A stretch of DNA of 53,110 bases from Actinomycetota bacterium (GCA_027314595.1 DAHVAN010000330.1:1-53110); one strand, 5' to 3'; shown: positions 33,936 to 42,739, counted from the first letter of the stretch. The notes: a model not told the origin generated them from the sequence alone. A program made the numbers and translations.

Positions 33936-35384
33936 TCACAGCTGTATGCCTGGGTAGAGCGGATGACGGCTGAGCAGGTCGGCGCAGCGCGCGCGGCACT
34001 GGGCCGCGACCGGGTCATCCAGGGTGTACTTCGCTTTGGCCGTCACGGTGGCGGGAGCGGTGGCGCGCAGCGCGGCGGTGATGATCCCGGCGATCTCGTC
34101 CATCTCGCCGGGCCCGAGCCCGAGCGTGGTCAGCGCCGGGGTCCCGAGCCGGATTCCGGAGGTGTACCAGGCGCCGTTCTGGTCACGCGGGACGCTGTTG
34201 CGGTTGGTCACCACCCCGGCCTCAAGCAGCGCGGCCTCAGCCTGGCGGCCGGTCAGCCCGAAGCTGGCGGCCACGTCGATCAGCACGATGTGGTTGCTGG
34301 TGCCGCCGGTGACCAGCCGGGCGCCACGGCGCAGCAGGCCGTCTGCGAGCGCCCGGGCGTTGGCGAGGACCGCGGACGCGTAGGCGGCGAACGAGGGCTG
34401 CCTGGCCTCGGCGAACGCGACCGCCTTGGCGGCCATGACGTGCGGCAGCGGGCCGCCGAGCACCATCGGGCAGCCCTTGTCCACGAACGGGGCGTACTCA
34501 CTGGTGCACAGCACGAACCCCCCGCGTGGGCCGCGCAGCGACTTGTGCGTGGTGGAGGTCACGATGTCCGCATGCGGCACGGGGTTCAGGTCGCCGGTCA
34601 GTACGCCGCCGGCCACGAGGCCGGCGAAGTGCGCCATGTCCACCATCAGCGTGGCGCCCACCTCGTCAGCGATCTCGCGCAGCACCCGGTAGTCAGGTGT
34701 CCGCGGGTAGGCGGAGTATCCGGCCAGCAGCACAAGCGGCCGGAACTCGCGTGCCTGGGCGGCGATCGCGTCGTAGTCAAGCAGCCCGGTCTCCGGGTCG
34801 GTCCCGTAACTGGCCTGCTCGAACAGCTTGCCGGAGATGTTCGGCCGGAACCCGTGGGTCAGATGCCCGCCCGCGTCCAGCGCCATGCCCAGCATGCGCT
34901 GGGAATGCAGGTCCCGCCGCAGCCGCTCCCAGGCGTCGTCCGCCAGGTCGTTGACATGCTGGGCGCCCGCCGCCCCCAGCGCCGGCGCTTCCACCCGGCG
35001 GGCCAGGATCGCCCAGAACGCGACCAGGTTCGCGTCGATTCCCGAATGCGGCTGGACGTACGCGTGCTCCGCGCCGAACAGGGCGCGGGCGTGCCCCGCG
35101 GCGATCGACTCCACCCGGTCGACCATCTCGCAGCCGGCGTAGAGCCGGTGCCCGATGGTGCCTTCCGCGTACTTGTCCGACAGCCAGTTGCCCATCGCCA
35201 GCAGCACGGCGGGCGAGGCGTAGTTCTCGGACGCGATCAGCTTGAGCTGGCGGCGCTGCGACGCCAGTTCACCGGCGATCGCCGCCGCCACATCGGGCTC
35301 GGCGGCCGCGATGACATCCAGGGCAGCGGAATAGGCGACCGCGGCAGCGCCGGGGCTAACGGATACGTTTACCTGGCTGTTCAT
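33936..35384 (-). CDS. glyA: Serine hydroxymethyltransferase (long actinobacterial form)
   Basis: 482 residues; PLP enzyme interconverting serine + tetrahydrofolate and glycine + 5,10-methylene-tetrahydrofolate. [53 protein letters not shown], and the PLP-lysine [14 protein letters not shown] (Lys281) are all present. It is ~60 residues longer than classical GlyA, with an extra segment at ~150-225 ([32 protein letters not shown]) seen in a second actinobacterial type. The start ATG at 35384 has GAGGGAGC upstream. The leader carries a ZTP riboswitch, so expression should rise when folate is limiting and ZMP/ZTP accumulate. It converges on the PhyH-like gene. Confidence 0.95.
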   Translation of the reverse strand: MNSQVNVSVSPGAAAVAYSAALDVIAAAEPDVAAAIAGELASQRRQLKLIASENYASPAVLLAMGNWLSDKYAEGTIGHRLYAGCEMVDRVESIAAGHARALFGAEHAYVQPHSGIDANLVAFWAILARRVEAPALGAAGAQHVNDLADDAWERLRRDLHSQRMLGMALDAGGHLTHGFRPNISGKLFEQASYGTDPETGLLDYDAIAAQAREFRPLVLLAGYSAYPRTPDYRVLREIADEVGATLMVDMAHFAGLVAGGVLTGDLNPVPHADIVTSTTHKSLRGPRGGFVLCTSEYAPFVDKGCPMVLGGPLPHVMAAKAVAFAEARQPSFAAYASAVLANARALADGLLRRGARLVTGGTSNHIVLIDVAASFGLTGRQAEAALLEAGVVTNRNSVPRDQNGAWYTSGIRLGTPALTTLGLGPGEMDEIAGIITAALRATAPATVTAKAKYTLDDPVAAQCRARCADLLSRHPLYPGIQL

Positions 35385-35412
35385 GACTGTGCTCCCTCAG
35401 GCGGCATCTGTT

Positions 35413-35500
35413 GCTCGCCCAGGCGCACGGCTCTCCCCGGCTACGGGCCGAGGGGGCCGCTCCCCGGTGGTGCTCCACCTGAACGCCAGTCACGACCCGC
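35413..35500 (-). promoter_or_regulatory. ZTP (pfl) riboswitch in the glyA leader
   Basis: Read on the minus strand, the leader contains GGGTCGTGACTGGCG (35498-35484), then AGGTGG-AGCA-CCACC, then GGGGAGCGGCCC, and after a short linker GCGCCTGGGC near 35426-35417. These are the conserved parts of the ZTP aptamer: P1 (GGGUC/GGCCC), P2 (GGUGG/CCACC), the GGGGAGC side, and the 3' CGCCUGGGC pseudoknot hairpin that binds ZMP/ZTP. Only ~30 bases separate it from the glyA start, including the ribosome site, so translational control is likely. A 12-base copy ACGACCCGCGAC occurs twice 21 bp apart (35492-35503, 35513-35524, plus-strand text), the first overlapping the aptamer's 5' edge. Confidence 0.92.
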
Positions 35501-35750
35501 GACCACCGTAGTACGACCCGCGACGCGGGACAAGCCGGTGTCTCCGGGACGGCCCTGCCTTGTGGCCAGGCAACCCGGCCCGGGGCGGGCGGATGCGGGG
35601 AGTGCCGGGGTGCGGCGCCGACGGTGAAAGCGGCGGGTCCCGCGTGAGGCGGCAGTGGCACGGGAGTTCGCGCCGGGCAGGCGGCCGGCCAAATGTCCGG
35701 CGTTGTGGCTGCCGGGGCAGCCGGGGCAGCCGGGACGCCTCAGCCTCACC
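35501..35750. other. GC-rich intergenic region upstream of the riboswitch
   Basis: 250 bases between the riboswitch and the oxidase gene. It should hold the glyA promoter. It contains the second copy of the 12-mer (35513-35524) and a short tandem of GGGGCAGCC near 35712-35730. No gene is supportable here. Confidence 0.6.
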
Positions 35751-36338
35751 TCAGCCGCCCGTCCAGCCCCACGCGTCCACTTCCTCGATGAAATGACCAC
35801 TTCGCAGCCCGGTCGGGAAGCCGTCGATGCTCGTCAGGTTCTTCTCCCGGTGGTACGCCTCGAGCCCGTCAGGCCCCTTCTTCTCGGCCCATTGCGCCAT
35901 CAGCGGCCGATCGCCGGCGTAGTCCATGAAGGGCACTCCGTAGCCGCACGAGGTCTGGACGAGGTCGACTCTCATGTCGAAGATCTGTCGTGCGCCGGGC
36001 ATGGGCGGGAAGAGCCCGATGCGCTCGTCCCACTCCGGCTGGTCGGGCTGGATCTGCGTCGCGGTGCCATACAGTCGCAGAATCAGCGGCTGACGCTCGA
36101 ACGAGCAGAACATCAGGGTCATCCGGTTGACGTCCAGCAGATGCGCGGCCGTCTCGTTGCCGCTGCCGGTGCCGTTCAACCAGAGGACTCGATTGGGCCC
36201 GAGAACACGCAGGGCGTCCAGCCCCTTCGGTGAGACGTTCACGCGTCCATCGCGCGCCGCCGTCGCCACGAAGAACACGTGCTGGGCCGCGATGAACTCC
36301 GCCGTTCGGTCGCTGATCTCCTCGTACTGCTGCGCCAC
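35751..36338 (-). CDS. Pyridoxamine 5'-phosphate oxidase-family flavin-fold protein
   Basis: 195 residues from GTG 36338. The family begins close to QQYEEISDRTAEFIAAQHVF; GTG 36392 adds 18 unrelated residues. Split-barrel fold: VFFVATAARDGRVNVSPKG, VLWLNGTGSGNETAAHL, MTLMFCSFERQPLILRLYG. Such proteins bind FMN, F420 or haem; PNPOx catalytic function itself is not implied. The C-terminal part (QTSCGYGVPFMDYAGDR) is characteristic of one actinobacterial subgroup. Stands alone; the divergent neighbour is the secreted phosphoesterase. Confidence 0.82.
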   Translation of the reverse strand: MAQQYEEISDRTAEFIAAQHVFFVATAARDGRVNVSPKGLDALRVLGPNRVLWLNGTGSGNETAAHLLDVNRMTLMFCSFERQPLILRLYGTATQIQPDQPEWDERIGLFPPMPGARQIFDMRVDLVQTSCGYGVPFMDYAGDRPLMAQWAEKKGPDGLEAYHREKNLTSIDGFPTGLRSGHFIEEVDAWGWTGG

Positions 36339-36609
36339 GCTCTCTGCTCCATCGGACTCGGCCGGTTCTGCGCCTCGCCGCGAGTCTGTCACTGCGCAAG
36401 CCAGTGCCGCAATGCCGCGACGCGCGGCTCAGACGCGAGCCATGCCCGCCAGACAGTAACGAGCTATATGCCGCGCATTCATCTGCGATCTGAATTGCTG
36501 AAGTCTGGCTGCGTCAGGATGCGAGCGTAACTGCGCGGACCTGCGCGGCCGATGCGGCAGAACGCCCGGGTATCGCGCGTGATCTCGCAGCACAGTGGAG
36601 GCTCACGAC

Positions 36610-38538
36610 ATGAGATACCGGCTCACCCAGTCAGCCAGGGTTCTGGGCACCGCGGCGCTTGCGGCGGCAGCCGCGGTGTCCGTCACCGCGGCCGCCGCGC
36701 CCGGCGCCGCCGCGCACGGCACCGGGGCGCCCGGCACCGGGGCGCACGGGGCCTGGCGCGCCCCGGCCACCACCACGCCGATCAAGCACGTGATCGTGAT
36801 CATCGGCGAGAATCACAGCTTCGACAACGTGTTCGCCACCTACCAGCCGCCCAGGGGGCAGCGCATCTGGAACCTGCTGTCCGAGGGCATCGTCACGAAG
36901 AACGGCCAGCCAGGGCCGGACTACCGCGAGGCCGAGCAGCTCACCGCGTCGGACACGAAGACGTACAGCCTCACGCCGAAGATCACCGGCATGTACAAGA
37001 CCCTGCCGCGGCCGGACACGACGTACGTGAGCAGCGCGTGCGACGGCCAGCCGCAGAACAGCCCGGACAAGCGGTTCCCCGCGGACCTGCCGGCCGGCCC
37101 TTACCAGATCACCAGGTACGTGCCATACGACGACAGCCACCTGGAATACGCCAGGTACGGCCAGTGCGAGTTCTACGGCGCGTACGTGGGCGACCCGATC
37201 CACCGCTTCTACCAGATGTACCAGCAGACGATGGGCTACCACTCCCGGCTGTACACCTGGGCGATCAACACCGCCGGTGACGACAACGGCGCCATCCCGC
37301 CCCAGCCCATTCACCAGGGCAGCGTGCAGATGGGCTTCTACAACATGGCCGAGGGCGACGCGCCGATCCTGCGCGACCTCGCCCAGCACTACGCGATCAG
37401 CGACAACTACCACCAGGCCGTGCAGGGCGGCACCGGCGCCAACCACATCGCGCTCGGCACCGGGTACGCGGCCTCCTACCAGGACGCCGCGGGCAAGGCG
37501 GTGTCGCCGCCCAAGGGCGAGATCGACAATCCCAATCCCAAGCCGGGCACGAACAACAACTACACCCAGGACGGCTACGGCAGCTCTGCCGCGCCGGACA
37601 CCGGCGGTTCCTACTCCGAGTGCGCCGACCCGTCCCAGCCCGGAGTCGGGGCGATCGACAGCTTCCTCGCGAAGCTGCCGTACACGGTGATGCGGAACTG
37701 CCAGCCGGGCCGCTACTACCTGCTCAACAACTACAATGCCGGCTACAACCTGAACGGCACGGTGAACACCCAGCCGTACACGGTGCCGCCGCAGAAGACC
37801 GGCTACGTGACCATCGGCAGCGAGCTGTCCGCCCACCACATCACCTGGGGCTATTACGGACAGGGCTACAACAACGGCAACCCGACGTCGCAGTACTGCG
37901 GCATCTGCGACCCGATGCAGTACTCCGCCTCGATCATGACGAACCCGGCCCTGCGCAAGAACGTCCAGCACGGATACGCGGACTTCCTGCGCGACGCGGC
38001 CGCCGGTACGCTGCCCGCGGTGACCTTCCTCAAGCCCGGCGACGACGACGGCCACCCCGGCTACTCTGCGCTCGCCGCGTTCGAGGACTTCACCGCGCAG
38101 TCCATCGCCGCCGTCCAGGCCAACCCGAAGCTGTGGCGGTCCACCGCGATCTTCGTCACCTTCGACGAGAGCGGCGGCTACTACGACTCCGGCTACATCC
38201 AGCCGGTCAGCTTCTTCGGCGACGGCCCCCGTGTCCCGATGATCGTGGTCTCGCCGTACGTCAAGCGTGACTTCATCGACCACACCTACACCGACCACGT
38301 GTCGCTGCTGAAGTTCATCGAGGCCAACTGGAAGCTTGCCCCGCTGACCCGCTACAGCGAGGACAACCTGCCGAACGCGACACCCGGCGTGTACGTGCCG
38401 AAGGACCGGCCCGCCATCGGCAACCTGATGACGATGTTCGACTTCCGCCACCCGGACTTCGCCACCACGGCGCTGCCCGTGCGCGCTACCCCGGCCCACA
38501 GCGCGGCAGCGCCCGGCATCCGCACCAGCCAGCGCTGA
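36610..38538 (+). CDS. Secreted phosphoesterase (phospholipase C / acid phosphatase family)
   Basis: 642 residues with an Ala-rich signal peptide (ALAAAAAVSVTAAAAPGAAA). The mature protein begins IKHVIVIIGENHSFDNVF, the PF04185 phosphoesterase signature whose Glu-Asn bind metal. NYHQAVQGGTGANHIALG, FVTFDESGGYYD and TDHVSLLKFIEANW supply the remaining metal and active-site positions. Exported enzyme, probably hydrolysing phosphodiesters or phosphomonoesters in the surroundings or wall. ATG 36610 has GGAGG upstream. The tail ends in a short Ala/Thr segment without anchor. A strong terminator follows. Confidence 0.88.
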   Translation: MRYRLTQSARVLGTAALAAAAAVSVTAAAAPGAAAHGTGAPGTGAHGAWRAPATTTPIKHVIVIIGENHSFDNVFATYQPPRGQRIWNLLSEGIVTKNGQPGPDYREAEQLTASDTKTYSLTPKITGMYKTLPRPDTTYVSSACDGQPQNSPDKRFPADLPAGPYQITRYVPYDDSHLEYARYGQCEFYGAYVGDPIHRFYQMYQQTMGYHSRLYTWAINTAGDDNGAIPPQPIHQGSVQMGFYNMAEGDAPILRDLAQHYAISDNYHQAVQGGTGANHIALGTGYAASYQDAAGKAVSPPKGEIDNPNPKPGTNNNYTQDGYGSSAAPDTGGSYSECADPSQPGVGAIDSFLAKLPYTVMRNCQPGRYYLLNNYNAGYNLNGTVNTQPYTVPPQKTGYVTIGSELSAHHITWGYYGQGYNNGNPTSQYCGICDPMQYSASIMTNPALRKNVQHGYADFLRDAAAGTLPAVTFLKPGDDDGHPGYSALAAFEDFTAQSIAAVQANPKLWRSTAIFVTFDESGGYYDSGYIQPVSFFGDGPRVPMIVVSPYVKRDFIDHTYTDHVSLLKFIEANWKLAPLTRYSEDNLPNATPGVYVPKDRPAIGNLMTMFDFRHPDFATTALPVRATPAHSAAAPGIRTSQR

Positions 38539-38571
38539 CCGCGGGCCCTGAACCGCGGGGCACGCGAGCAA

Positions 38572-38606
38572 GCCGCCCGGGACGGTCGCCAGACGTCCCG
38601 GGCGGC
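38572..38606. terminator. Bidirectional terminator hairpin
   Basis: GCCGCCCGGGACG (38572-38584) pairs perfectly with CGTCCCGGGCGGC (38594-38606) across a 9-base loop. A 13-bp GC-rich stem lies between the phosphoesterase stop and the end of the convergent PIN gene, serving both. No U-tract. Confidence 0.85.
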
Positions 38607-38619
38607 CTGTCGCGGATCG

Positions 38620-39033
38620 TCAGCGGAACGGGTTGGTGACCCTGACACCGCCGTAGTCCTGGCCGTCGTTCAGGTCTTCCGACAGGACTTGCGTGCAGCC
38701 GAGCGCGCGGGATGCCTCGATGATCGCGGCGTCCCAGTAGGAGAGCCGGAAGCGCTGCCGGGCGTCCAGCGCCGCCAGCATGATTCCGCTGGTGATGTCC
38801 TGGACGGGGAAGCGCCGGAACGACTCGACGAGCAGCACCGCCTGCTGGTGAGCGAGGGCATCCGGGCGGCTCCGCCGCGTCGCCTGGACGTAGAACTCCT
38901 GCAGCACCTGCACGGACAGCGCCAGGTCGCGCTCGGCCAGGATGTCGTTGGCGCGCTTGGACTTGTCCTGCTCGGCCGGGTCGCGGGATATCGCGTAGAG
39001 CAGGACGTTGGTGTCAACGAACCGCACGGTCAT
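38620..39033 (-). CDS. PIN-domain ribonuclease toxin (VapC-like)
   Basis: 137 residues. PIN fold with acidic residues: Asp in RFVDTNVLLYA, Glu in SVQVLQEFYVQ, Asp in LSYWDAAIIEA, and Asp/Glu in QVLSEDLNDGQ. VapC toxins cleave tRNA or rRNA when freed from the antitoxin. ATG 39033 lies inside the 3' end of the antitoxin frame (20-base overlap), the usual VapBC order. No defect visible. Confidence 0.88.
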   Translation of the reverse strand: MTVRFVDTNVLLYAISRDPAEQDKSKRANDILAERDLALSVQVLQEFYVQATRRSRPDALAHQQAVLLVESFRRFPVQDITSGIMLAALDARQRFRLSYWDAAIIEASRALGCTQVLSEDLNDGQDYGGVRVTNPFR

Positions 39034-39253
39034 GTACCTCGTCGCGGCTGAGCCGCCCGGCGGCGCGGAACTGGCCTATCCCCGCCTGGATCTCCCGCTG
39101 CAGCGCTTCGAGCCTGGCGAACTCGTCCATCCGTCCGGACAATTGCACGAGATATGCGACAACCAGCGCGCTTACCGAGGTGTCGCGCTGGGCGGCGGCG
39201 ACCCGGGCCTTGCGGTAGACGTCATCGGGAACAGAGACCGTAATGTTCTTCAC
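39014..39253 (-). CDS. Ribbon-helix-helix antitoxin (VapB-like)
   Basis: 79 residues from GTG 39253. The beginning KNITVSVPDDVYRKARVAA is a canonical ribbon-helix-helix DNA-binding and dimerisation motif; the remainder (RLEALQREIQAGIGQFRAAG) is a toxin-binding helix. Pairs with the PIN toxin, whose start it overlaps. The same frame is open upstream all the way through an ArsR-phosphatase protein (see 39014-40072), so this GTG may be an internal start within a fused reading frame. Confidence 0.85.
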   Translation of the reverse strand: MKNITVSVPDDVYRKARVAAAQRDTSVSALVVAYLVQLSGRMDEFARLEALQREIQAGIGQFRAAGRLSRDEVHDRAVR

Positions 39254-40072
39254 AGTTCCACAGTAACACGGTTTCCGTGACCCCGCTCGCGGCGGCTTCC
39301 CCATGGAAGAGCGGCGCCAGGCGCGCCAGGTGGAAAATGTAATGTCAGGGCGACCGGGATTCAGGGGTGGCCGTAACGGGATGAGGAGCTGATGCTGTAC
39401 GGCTGGCGCGAGGCGGGGCGCGAGGCCTCGCACGCGGCCGGCCAGCTCGGTCACCGCCGCGTCGAAGCTGGCGGGGTCACCGGCGGGCACCGGGTCGGGC
39501 ACGGACCAGTGCAGGGCGGCTGGCTCGCCGAGTTCCTCGTGGGCCAGGTCGCAGACGGTGACGACCAGGTCGCCGTCTTCCCGTACGGCGGTGATGCTCG
39601 CGGGGCGCAGCCGGGGCAGCGGCAGGTGGTGCCGTTGCGCGGCGGCGATCGCGCCCTGGTCGATCTCGTGCGCCGGGTGCGTTCCCGCCGACGCGGCCGG
39701 GACGCCGCTTGCCTGCCGCCACAGGGCCGCGGCCAGGTGCGAGCGGGCCGAGTTGCCCGTGCACACGAACAGCACCCGCTGCGCGGTCAGTCCGGGCAAT
39801 CCGCTCAGGGGCTCAAGGGCGCCGTGGTTCAGCCGCAGGTAGGTGCGCCGCCTGTCGCCCTGCGACCGGTGCCGGGCGACGATACCGGCATCCTCGAGGA
39901 CGTGCAGGTGGTGCGCGAGCAGGTTGGACGCCATCGCCAGCATCGCGGCCAGCTCGGACGGGGAGGCGTCGCTGTCGGCGAGCATGTCGGTGATCCGCAG
40001 CCGGGCGGGGTCGGCCAGCGCCGCGTGCACCGCCGCGCGCCGTTCAAGGCCGGGGAATCGCTCAGAATCCAT
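39014..40072 (-). CDS. ArsR regulator - arsenate-reductase-like phosphatase, continuous with the VapB antitoxin
   Basis: Residues 1-92: ArsR-type winged helix (ADPARLRITDMLADSDASPS, then NLLAHHLHVLEDAGIV). Residues ~98-225: low-molecular-weight tyrosine phosphatase/arsenate reductase, with nucleophile loop VCTGNSARS (Cys104, Arg110) and the general-acid Asp in VPDPV. ArsR-ArsC fusions of this type are known. Unusually there is no stop at the natural end: ~45 non-conserved residues (including TFSTWRAWRR and KPPRAGSRKPCYCGT) lead directly in frame into the antitoxin at residue 274. The start ATG at 40072 overlaps a palindromic operator. Divergent from the aquaglyceroporin. A three-domain fusion or two genes with a lost stop. 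Confidence 0.8.
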   Translation of the reverse strand: MDSERFPGLERRAAVHAALADPARLRITDMLADSDASPSELAAMLAMASNLLAHHLHVLEDAGIVARHRSQGDRRRTYLRLNHGALEPLSGLPGLTAQRVLFVCTGNSARSHLAAALWRQASGVPAASAGTHPAHEIDQGAIAAAQRHHLPLPRLRPASITAVREDGDLVVTVCDLAHEELGEPAALHWSVPDPVPAGDPASFDAAVTELAGRVRGLAPRLAPAVQHQLLIPLRPPLNPGRPDITFSTWRAWRRSSMGKPPRAGSRKPCYCGTVKNITVSVPDDVYRKARVAAAQRDTSVSALVVAYLVQLSGRMDEFARLEALQREIQAGIGQFRAAGRLSRDEVHDRAVR

Positions 40073-40219
40073 TGAGTCAATGATCGGTGAGACGGCCTGG
40101 TCCCGTCAACGCGCCGGCACGGGCGCAGCGCGACGCGGGCTCCGCTGTGGCTGTGACCGGGCTGGCAGCGGCGCCGGCTCCCGAGCAAGCGCCGGTTCGC
40201 TCAGTGTTCATTGACTCAA
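40070..40219. promoter_or_regulatory. Paired operator sites for the ArsR protein
   Basis: CATTGAGTCAATG (40070-40082) is an odd-centred perfect palindrome over the regulator's start codon. Its 11-base half, as CATTGACTCAA, recurs at 40209-40219 in front of the aquaglyceroporin, followed by a further TTGACT at 40222. The spacing and shared sequence fit one repressor controlling both divergent promoters. Confidence 0.65.
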
Positions 40220-40257
40220 CCTTGACTGAACTAGCCTGCGGCAGTCAAGATGAGCGC

Positions 40258-41031
40258 GTGACGAGTGCACCGACCATGTCGCGCCGGCTGGCGGCGGAGT
40301 TCCTTGGCAGCGCGTTCCTGGCCGCCATCGTGATCGGCTCGGGGATCGCCGCGCAGCGGCTGTCGCCCGGCGACACCGGCCTGGAGCTGCTGGAGAACGC
40401 GGCGGCGACCGCGGTCGGCCTGTTCGCCATCATCGTGATGTTCGGGCCGGTGTCCGGGGCGCACTTCAACCCGGTGGTCTCCTTCGCCGACGCGGCGCTC
40501 GGCGGGATCTCCTGGCGGGACGCCGCCGCCTACCTGCCCGCCCAGGTCGCGGGCTGCGTGACCGGCGCGGTCGCCGCGAACCTGATGTTCGGGCTGCAAG
40601 CGGTGTCCATTTCGGTCAAGCAGCGGGCCAGCGGGGCGCACGCCCTGTCGGAGGTGATCGCGACCGCCGGGCTGCTGCTGGTGATCTTCGCGCTAGCCCG
40701 GACCGGCCGCGGGGCGAGCGCTCCGGCGGCCGTCGGCGCCTACATCGGCGCCGCGTACTGGTTCACCGCCTCCACCAGCTTCGCCAACCCCGCGATCACC
40801 ATCGGCCGCACGTTCTCGGACACCTTCGCCGGGATCGCGCCGTCATCGGCGCCGTCGTTCATCGCCGCCCAGGCCGGCGGCGCCGTCGCCGGGGTGCTCA
40901 TCATCAAGTTCCTTTACCCCGCGCTCACGCCCGCCCAGGCGGCCCGGATCGTCATCCCGCGCGAGATGCCCGACGGCGCCGCCCTGGACGGCGACCGCCC
41001 GGCGCGGGTGCCCGACGGGACCGGCAGATAG
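40258..41031 (+). CDS. MIP-family channel (aquaglyceroporin, AqpS-like)
   Basis: 257 residues, six helices plus two half-helices. The first pore motif is HFNPVVSFAD (NPV instead of NPA), the second FANPAITIGR (NPA with the selectivity Arg). Aquaglyceroporins next to ArsR and ArsC release arsenite formed by reduction of arsenate (AqpS principle in Sinorhizobium). There is no ArsB or Acr3 pump in the window, so this channel is the candidate exit route. GTG 40258 is used; ATG 40276 is possible, and neither has a strong ribosome site. A flavoprotein follows 40 bases later. Confidence 0.88.
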   Translation: MTSAPTMSRRLAAEFLGSAFLAAIVIGSGIAAQRLSPGDTGLELLENAAATAVGLFAIIVMFGPVSGAHFNPVVSFADAALGGISWRDAAAYLPAQVAGCVTGAVAANLMFGLQAVSISVKQRASGAHALSEVIATAGLLLVIFALARTGRGASAPAAVGAYIGAAYWFTASTSFANPAITIGRTFSDTFAGIAPSSAPSFIAAQAGGAVAGVLIIKFLYPALTPAQAARIVIPREMPDGAALDGDRPARVPDGTGR

Positions 41032-41071
41032 CCAAGACCACCAGGGAACCAGTCACGAAAGGCAGCCGGAC

Positions 41072-42466
41072 ATGCACATTGTCGCCGTGGGGGGGAGCGA
41101 CGCGGGCATCAGCGCGGCCCTGCGGGCGCGCGAGGTGGACCCGGGCGCCGAGGTCACCGTCGTGGTAGCCGACGCCTACCCGAACTTCTCCATCTGCGGC
41201 ATCCCCTACTACGTCTCCGGCGAGGTCGCCCACTGGCGCAACCTCGCGCACCGCAGCTACGCCGACCTGGAAGCGGCCGGGATGCGGCTGCGGCTTGAGG
41301 CCACCGCCCGCAAGGTCGACGTGGCCGGCCGGATGGTGCACCTGACCGGGCCGGACGGCGCTGCGGAAGCGATGGCCTACGACCAGCTCGTCATCGGCAC
41401 CGGCGCCGTCCCCGTCCGCCCGCCGATCACGGGCCTGGACGGGCTCGGCCCGGCCGACGGGGTGCACCTGCTGCACTCGATGGACGACACCTTCGCCATC
41501 ATGGCGACCTTGGAGGAGACGGGCGCCGGCAGCGCGGTGATCGTCGGCGCGGGCTATGTCGGGCTGGAGATGGCCGAGGCCCTGTCGGCCCGCGGCGTGG
41601 CCGTCACCCAGCTTGAGCGGCTGCCCGAGGTGCTGCCCACCGTCGATGCCGGCCTCGGTGCGCTGGTCCGCGCCCAGCTGGAGGGCCACGGCGTGACCGT
41701 GCACACCGGCGCCGACGTCAGGAGCATCGCCCGCGCCGCCGCTGGCGCGCCGGAGCGGCTGCGGGTCGACGCGGTCACCGCGGGCGGGGAGCCGGTCTGC
41801 GTGCACGCGGGCCTGGTACTCGTCGTGACCGGCGTCCGCCCTGAGACCGGCCTGGCGGTCAGCGCGGGCGCGGCCCTCGGCGCGCGCGGCGCCATCTCCG
41901 TCGACAAGGCCATGCGAACCGGGCTGGCGGACGTCTACGCCGCCGGCGACTGCGTGGTCACCCATCACAGGCTCCTGGGGGAGACCTACCTGCCCCTCGG
42001 CGCCACCGCCCACAAGCAGGGCCGGGTCGCCGGGGAGAACGCCGCGGGCGGCCGTCGCGAGTTCGCCGGCAGCCTCGGCACCCAGGTCGTCAAGGTCTTC
42101 GACCAGGCCGCCGCCCGCACCGGCCTGCGCGACCACGAGGCCCGCCAGGCCGGGTTCGACCCGGTCACCGTCGCGTTCGAGGCCGACGACCACAAGGCGT
42201 ACTACCCCGGCAGCCACCGCATCCACATGCGGTTCACCGGCGACCGGCACACCGGCCGCCTCCTCGGCGCCCAGCTGTTCGGCCACAGGCACGCCGAGAT
42301 CGCCAAGCGGATCGACATCGCCGCCACCGCCATCTACCACGGCATGACCCTCGACGAGGTCAGCGACCTCGACCTGTCCTACACCCCGCCGCTGGGCTCC
42401 CCCTGGGACGCGGTCCAGATGGGTGCCCAGGCCTGGACACGTCACCTGGCCAGGCAAACCCGCTAG
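41072..42466 (+). CDS. CoA-disulfide reductase / NADH oxidase-like flavoprotein
   Basis: 464 residues, pyridine-nucleotide-disulfide oxidoreductase family. FAD site VAVGGSDAGISAALRA; single redox Cys in FSICGIPYYVSG as in CoA-disulfide reductases; NAD(P)H site VIVGAGYVGLEMAEAL; FAD site 2 VYAAGDCV; C-terminal dimerisation domain (VKVFDQAAARTGL). Adjacent to the arsenic-type channel, so a role in thiol homeostasis or metalloid redox is plausible but not shown. ATG 41072 is preceded by AAAGGCAG. Confidence 0.88.
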   Translation: MHIVAVGGSDAGISAALRAREVDPGAEVTVVVADAYPNFSICGIPYYVSGEVAHWRNLAHRSYADLEAAGMRLRLEATARKVDVAGRMVHLTGPDGAAEAMAYDQLVIGTGAVPVRPPITGLDGLGPADGVHLLHSMDDTFAIMATLEETGAGSAVIVGAGYVGLEMAEALSARGVAVTQLERLPEVLPTVDAGLGALVRAQLEGHGVTVHTGADVRSIARAAAGAPERLRVDAVTAGGEPVCVHAGLVLVVTGVRPETGLAVSAGAALGARGAISVDKAMRTGLADVYAAGDCVVTHHRLLGETYLPLGATAHKQGRVAGENAAGGRREFAGSLGTQVVKVFDQAAARTGLRDHEARQAGFDPVTVAFEADDHKAYYPGSHRIHMRFTGDRHTGRLLGAQLFGHRHAEIAKRIDIAATAIYHGMTLDEVSDLDLSYTPPLGSPWDAVQMGAQAWTRHLARQTR

Positions 42467-42502
42467 CCGCGCGAGCCTGGCTGCTTTGCGCGGGGCGGCA
42501 CC

Positions 42503-42517
42503 GGGACCTTCGCCCCT
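42503..42517. promoter_or_regulatory. DosR/DevR-like box upstream of the P-type ATPase
   Basis: GGGACCTTCGCCCCT resembles the dormancy-regulator box (GGGACT..AGTCCC type), ~220 bp before the ATPase gene. A second related sequence lies at 46965-46986. The link is made because the mycobacterial P-type ATPase CtpF is DosR-controlled. By-eye match, weak. Confidence 0.35.
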
Positions 42518-42739
42518 GGTCACCGGCGCCGGCCAGGCGGCACGCTCATGGGGCCAGGCGGGATGACGAGGAGGCGGCTCGCCGGCCAGCCAGTCCACAG
42601 GTTAGGAAGCAGCGGTCGTGACACCGGGCGTGGCACATTGAGCGGGCAGGTAGCGCAGGCGCGGCCGCCGCCCGCACCGGGCGGCGATCACGCGGGCAGC
42701 GCTGGCCCGGCTAGTGGCGCGGGACCGGCGGTCCTGATC

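Noticed and set aside
35413-35500. Glycine riboswitch for glyA
   Set aside because: The conserved strings (GUGACUGGCG, ACCGGGGAGC, CGCCUGGGC) are those of the ZTP aptamer, not the glycine tandem aptamer.
36631-38571. 646-codon open frame on the minus strand opposite the phosphoesterase
   Set aside because: Val/Gly/Arg-rich shadow of a strong gene on the plus strand; no family motifs.
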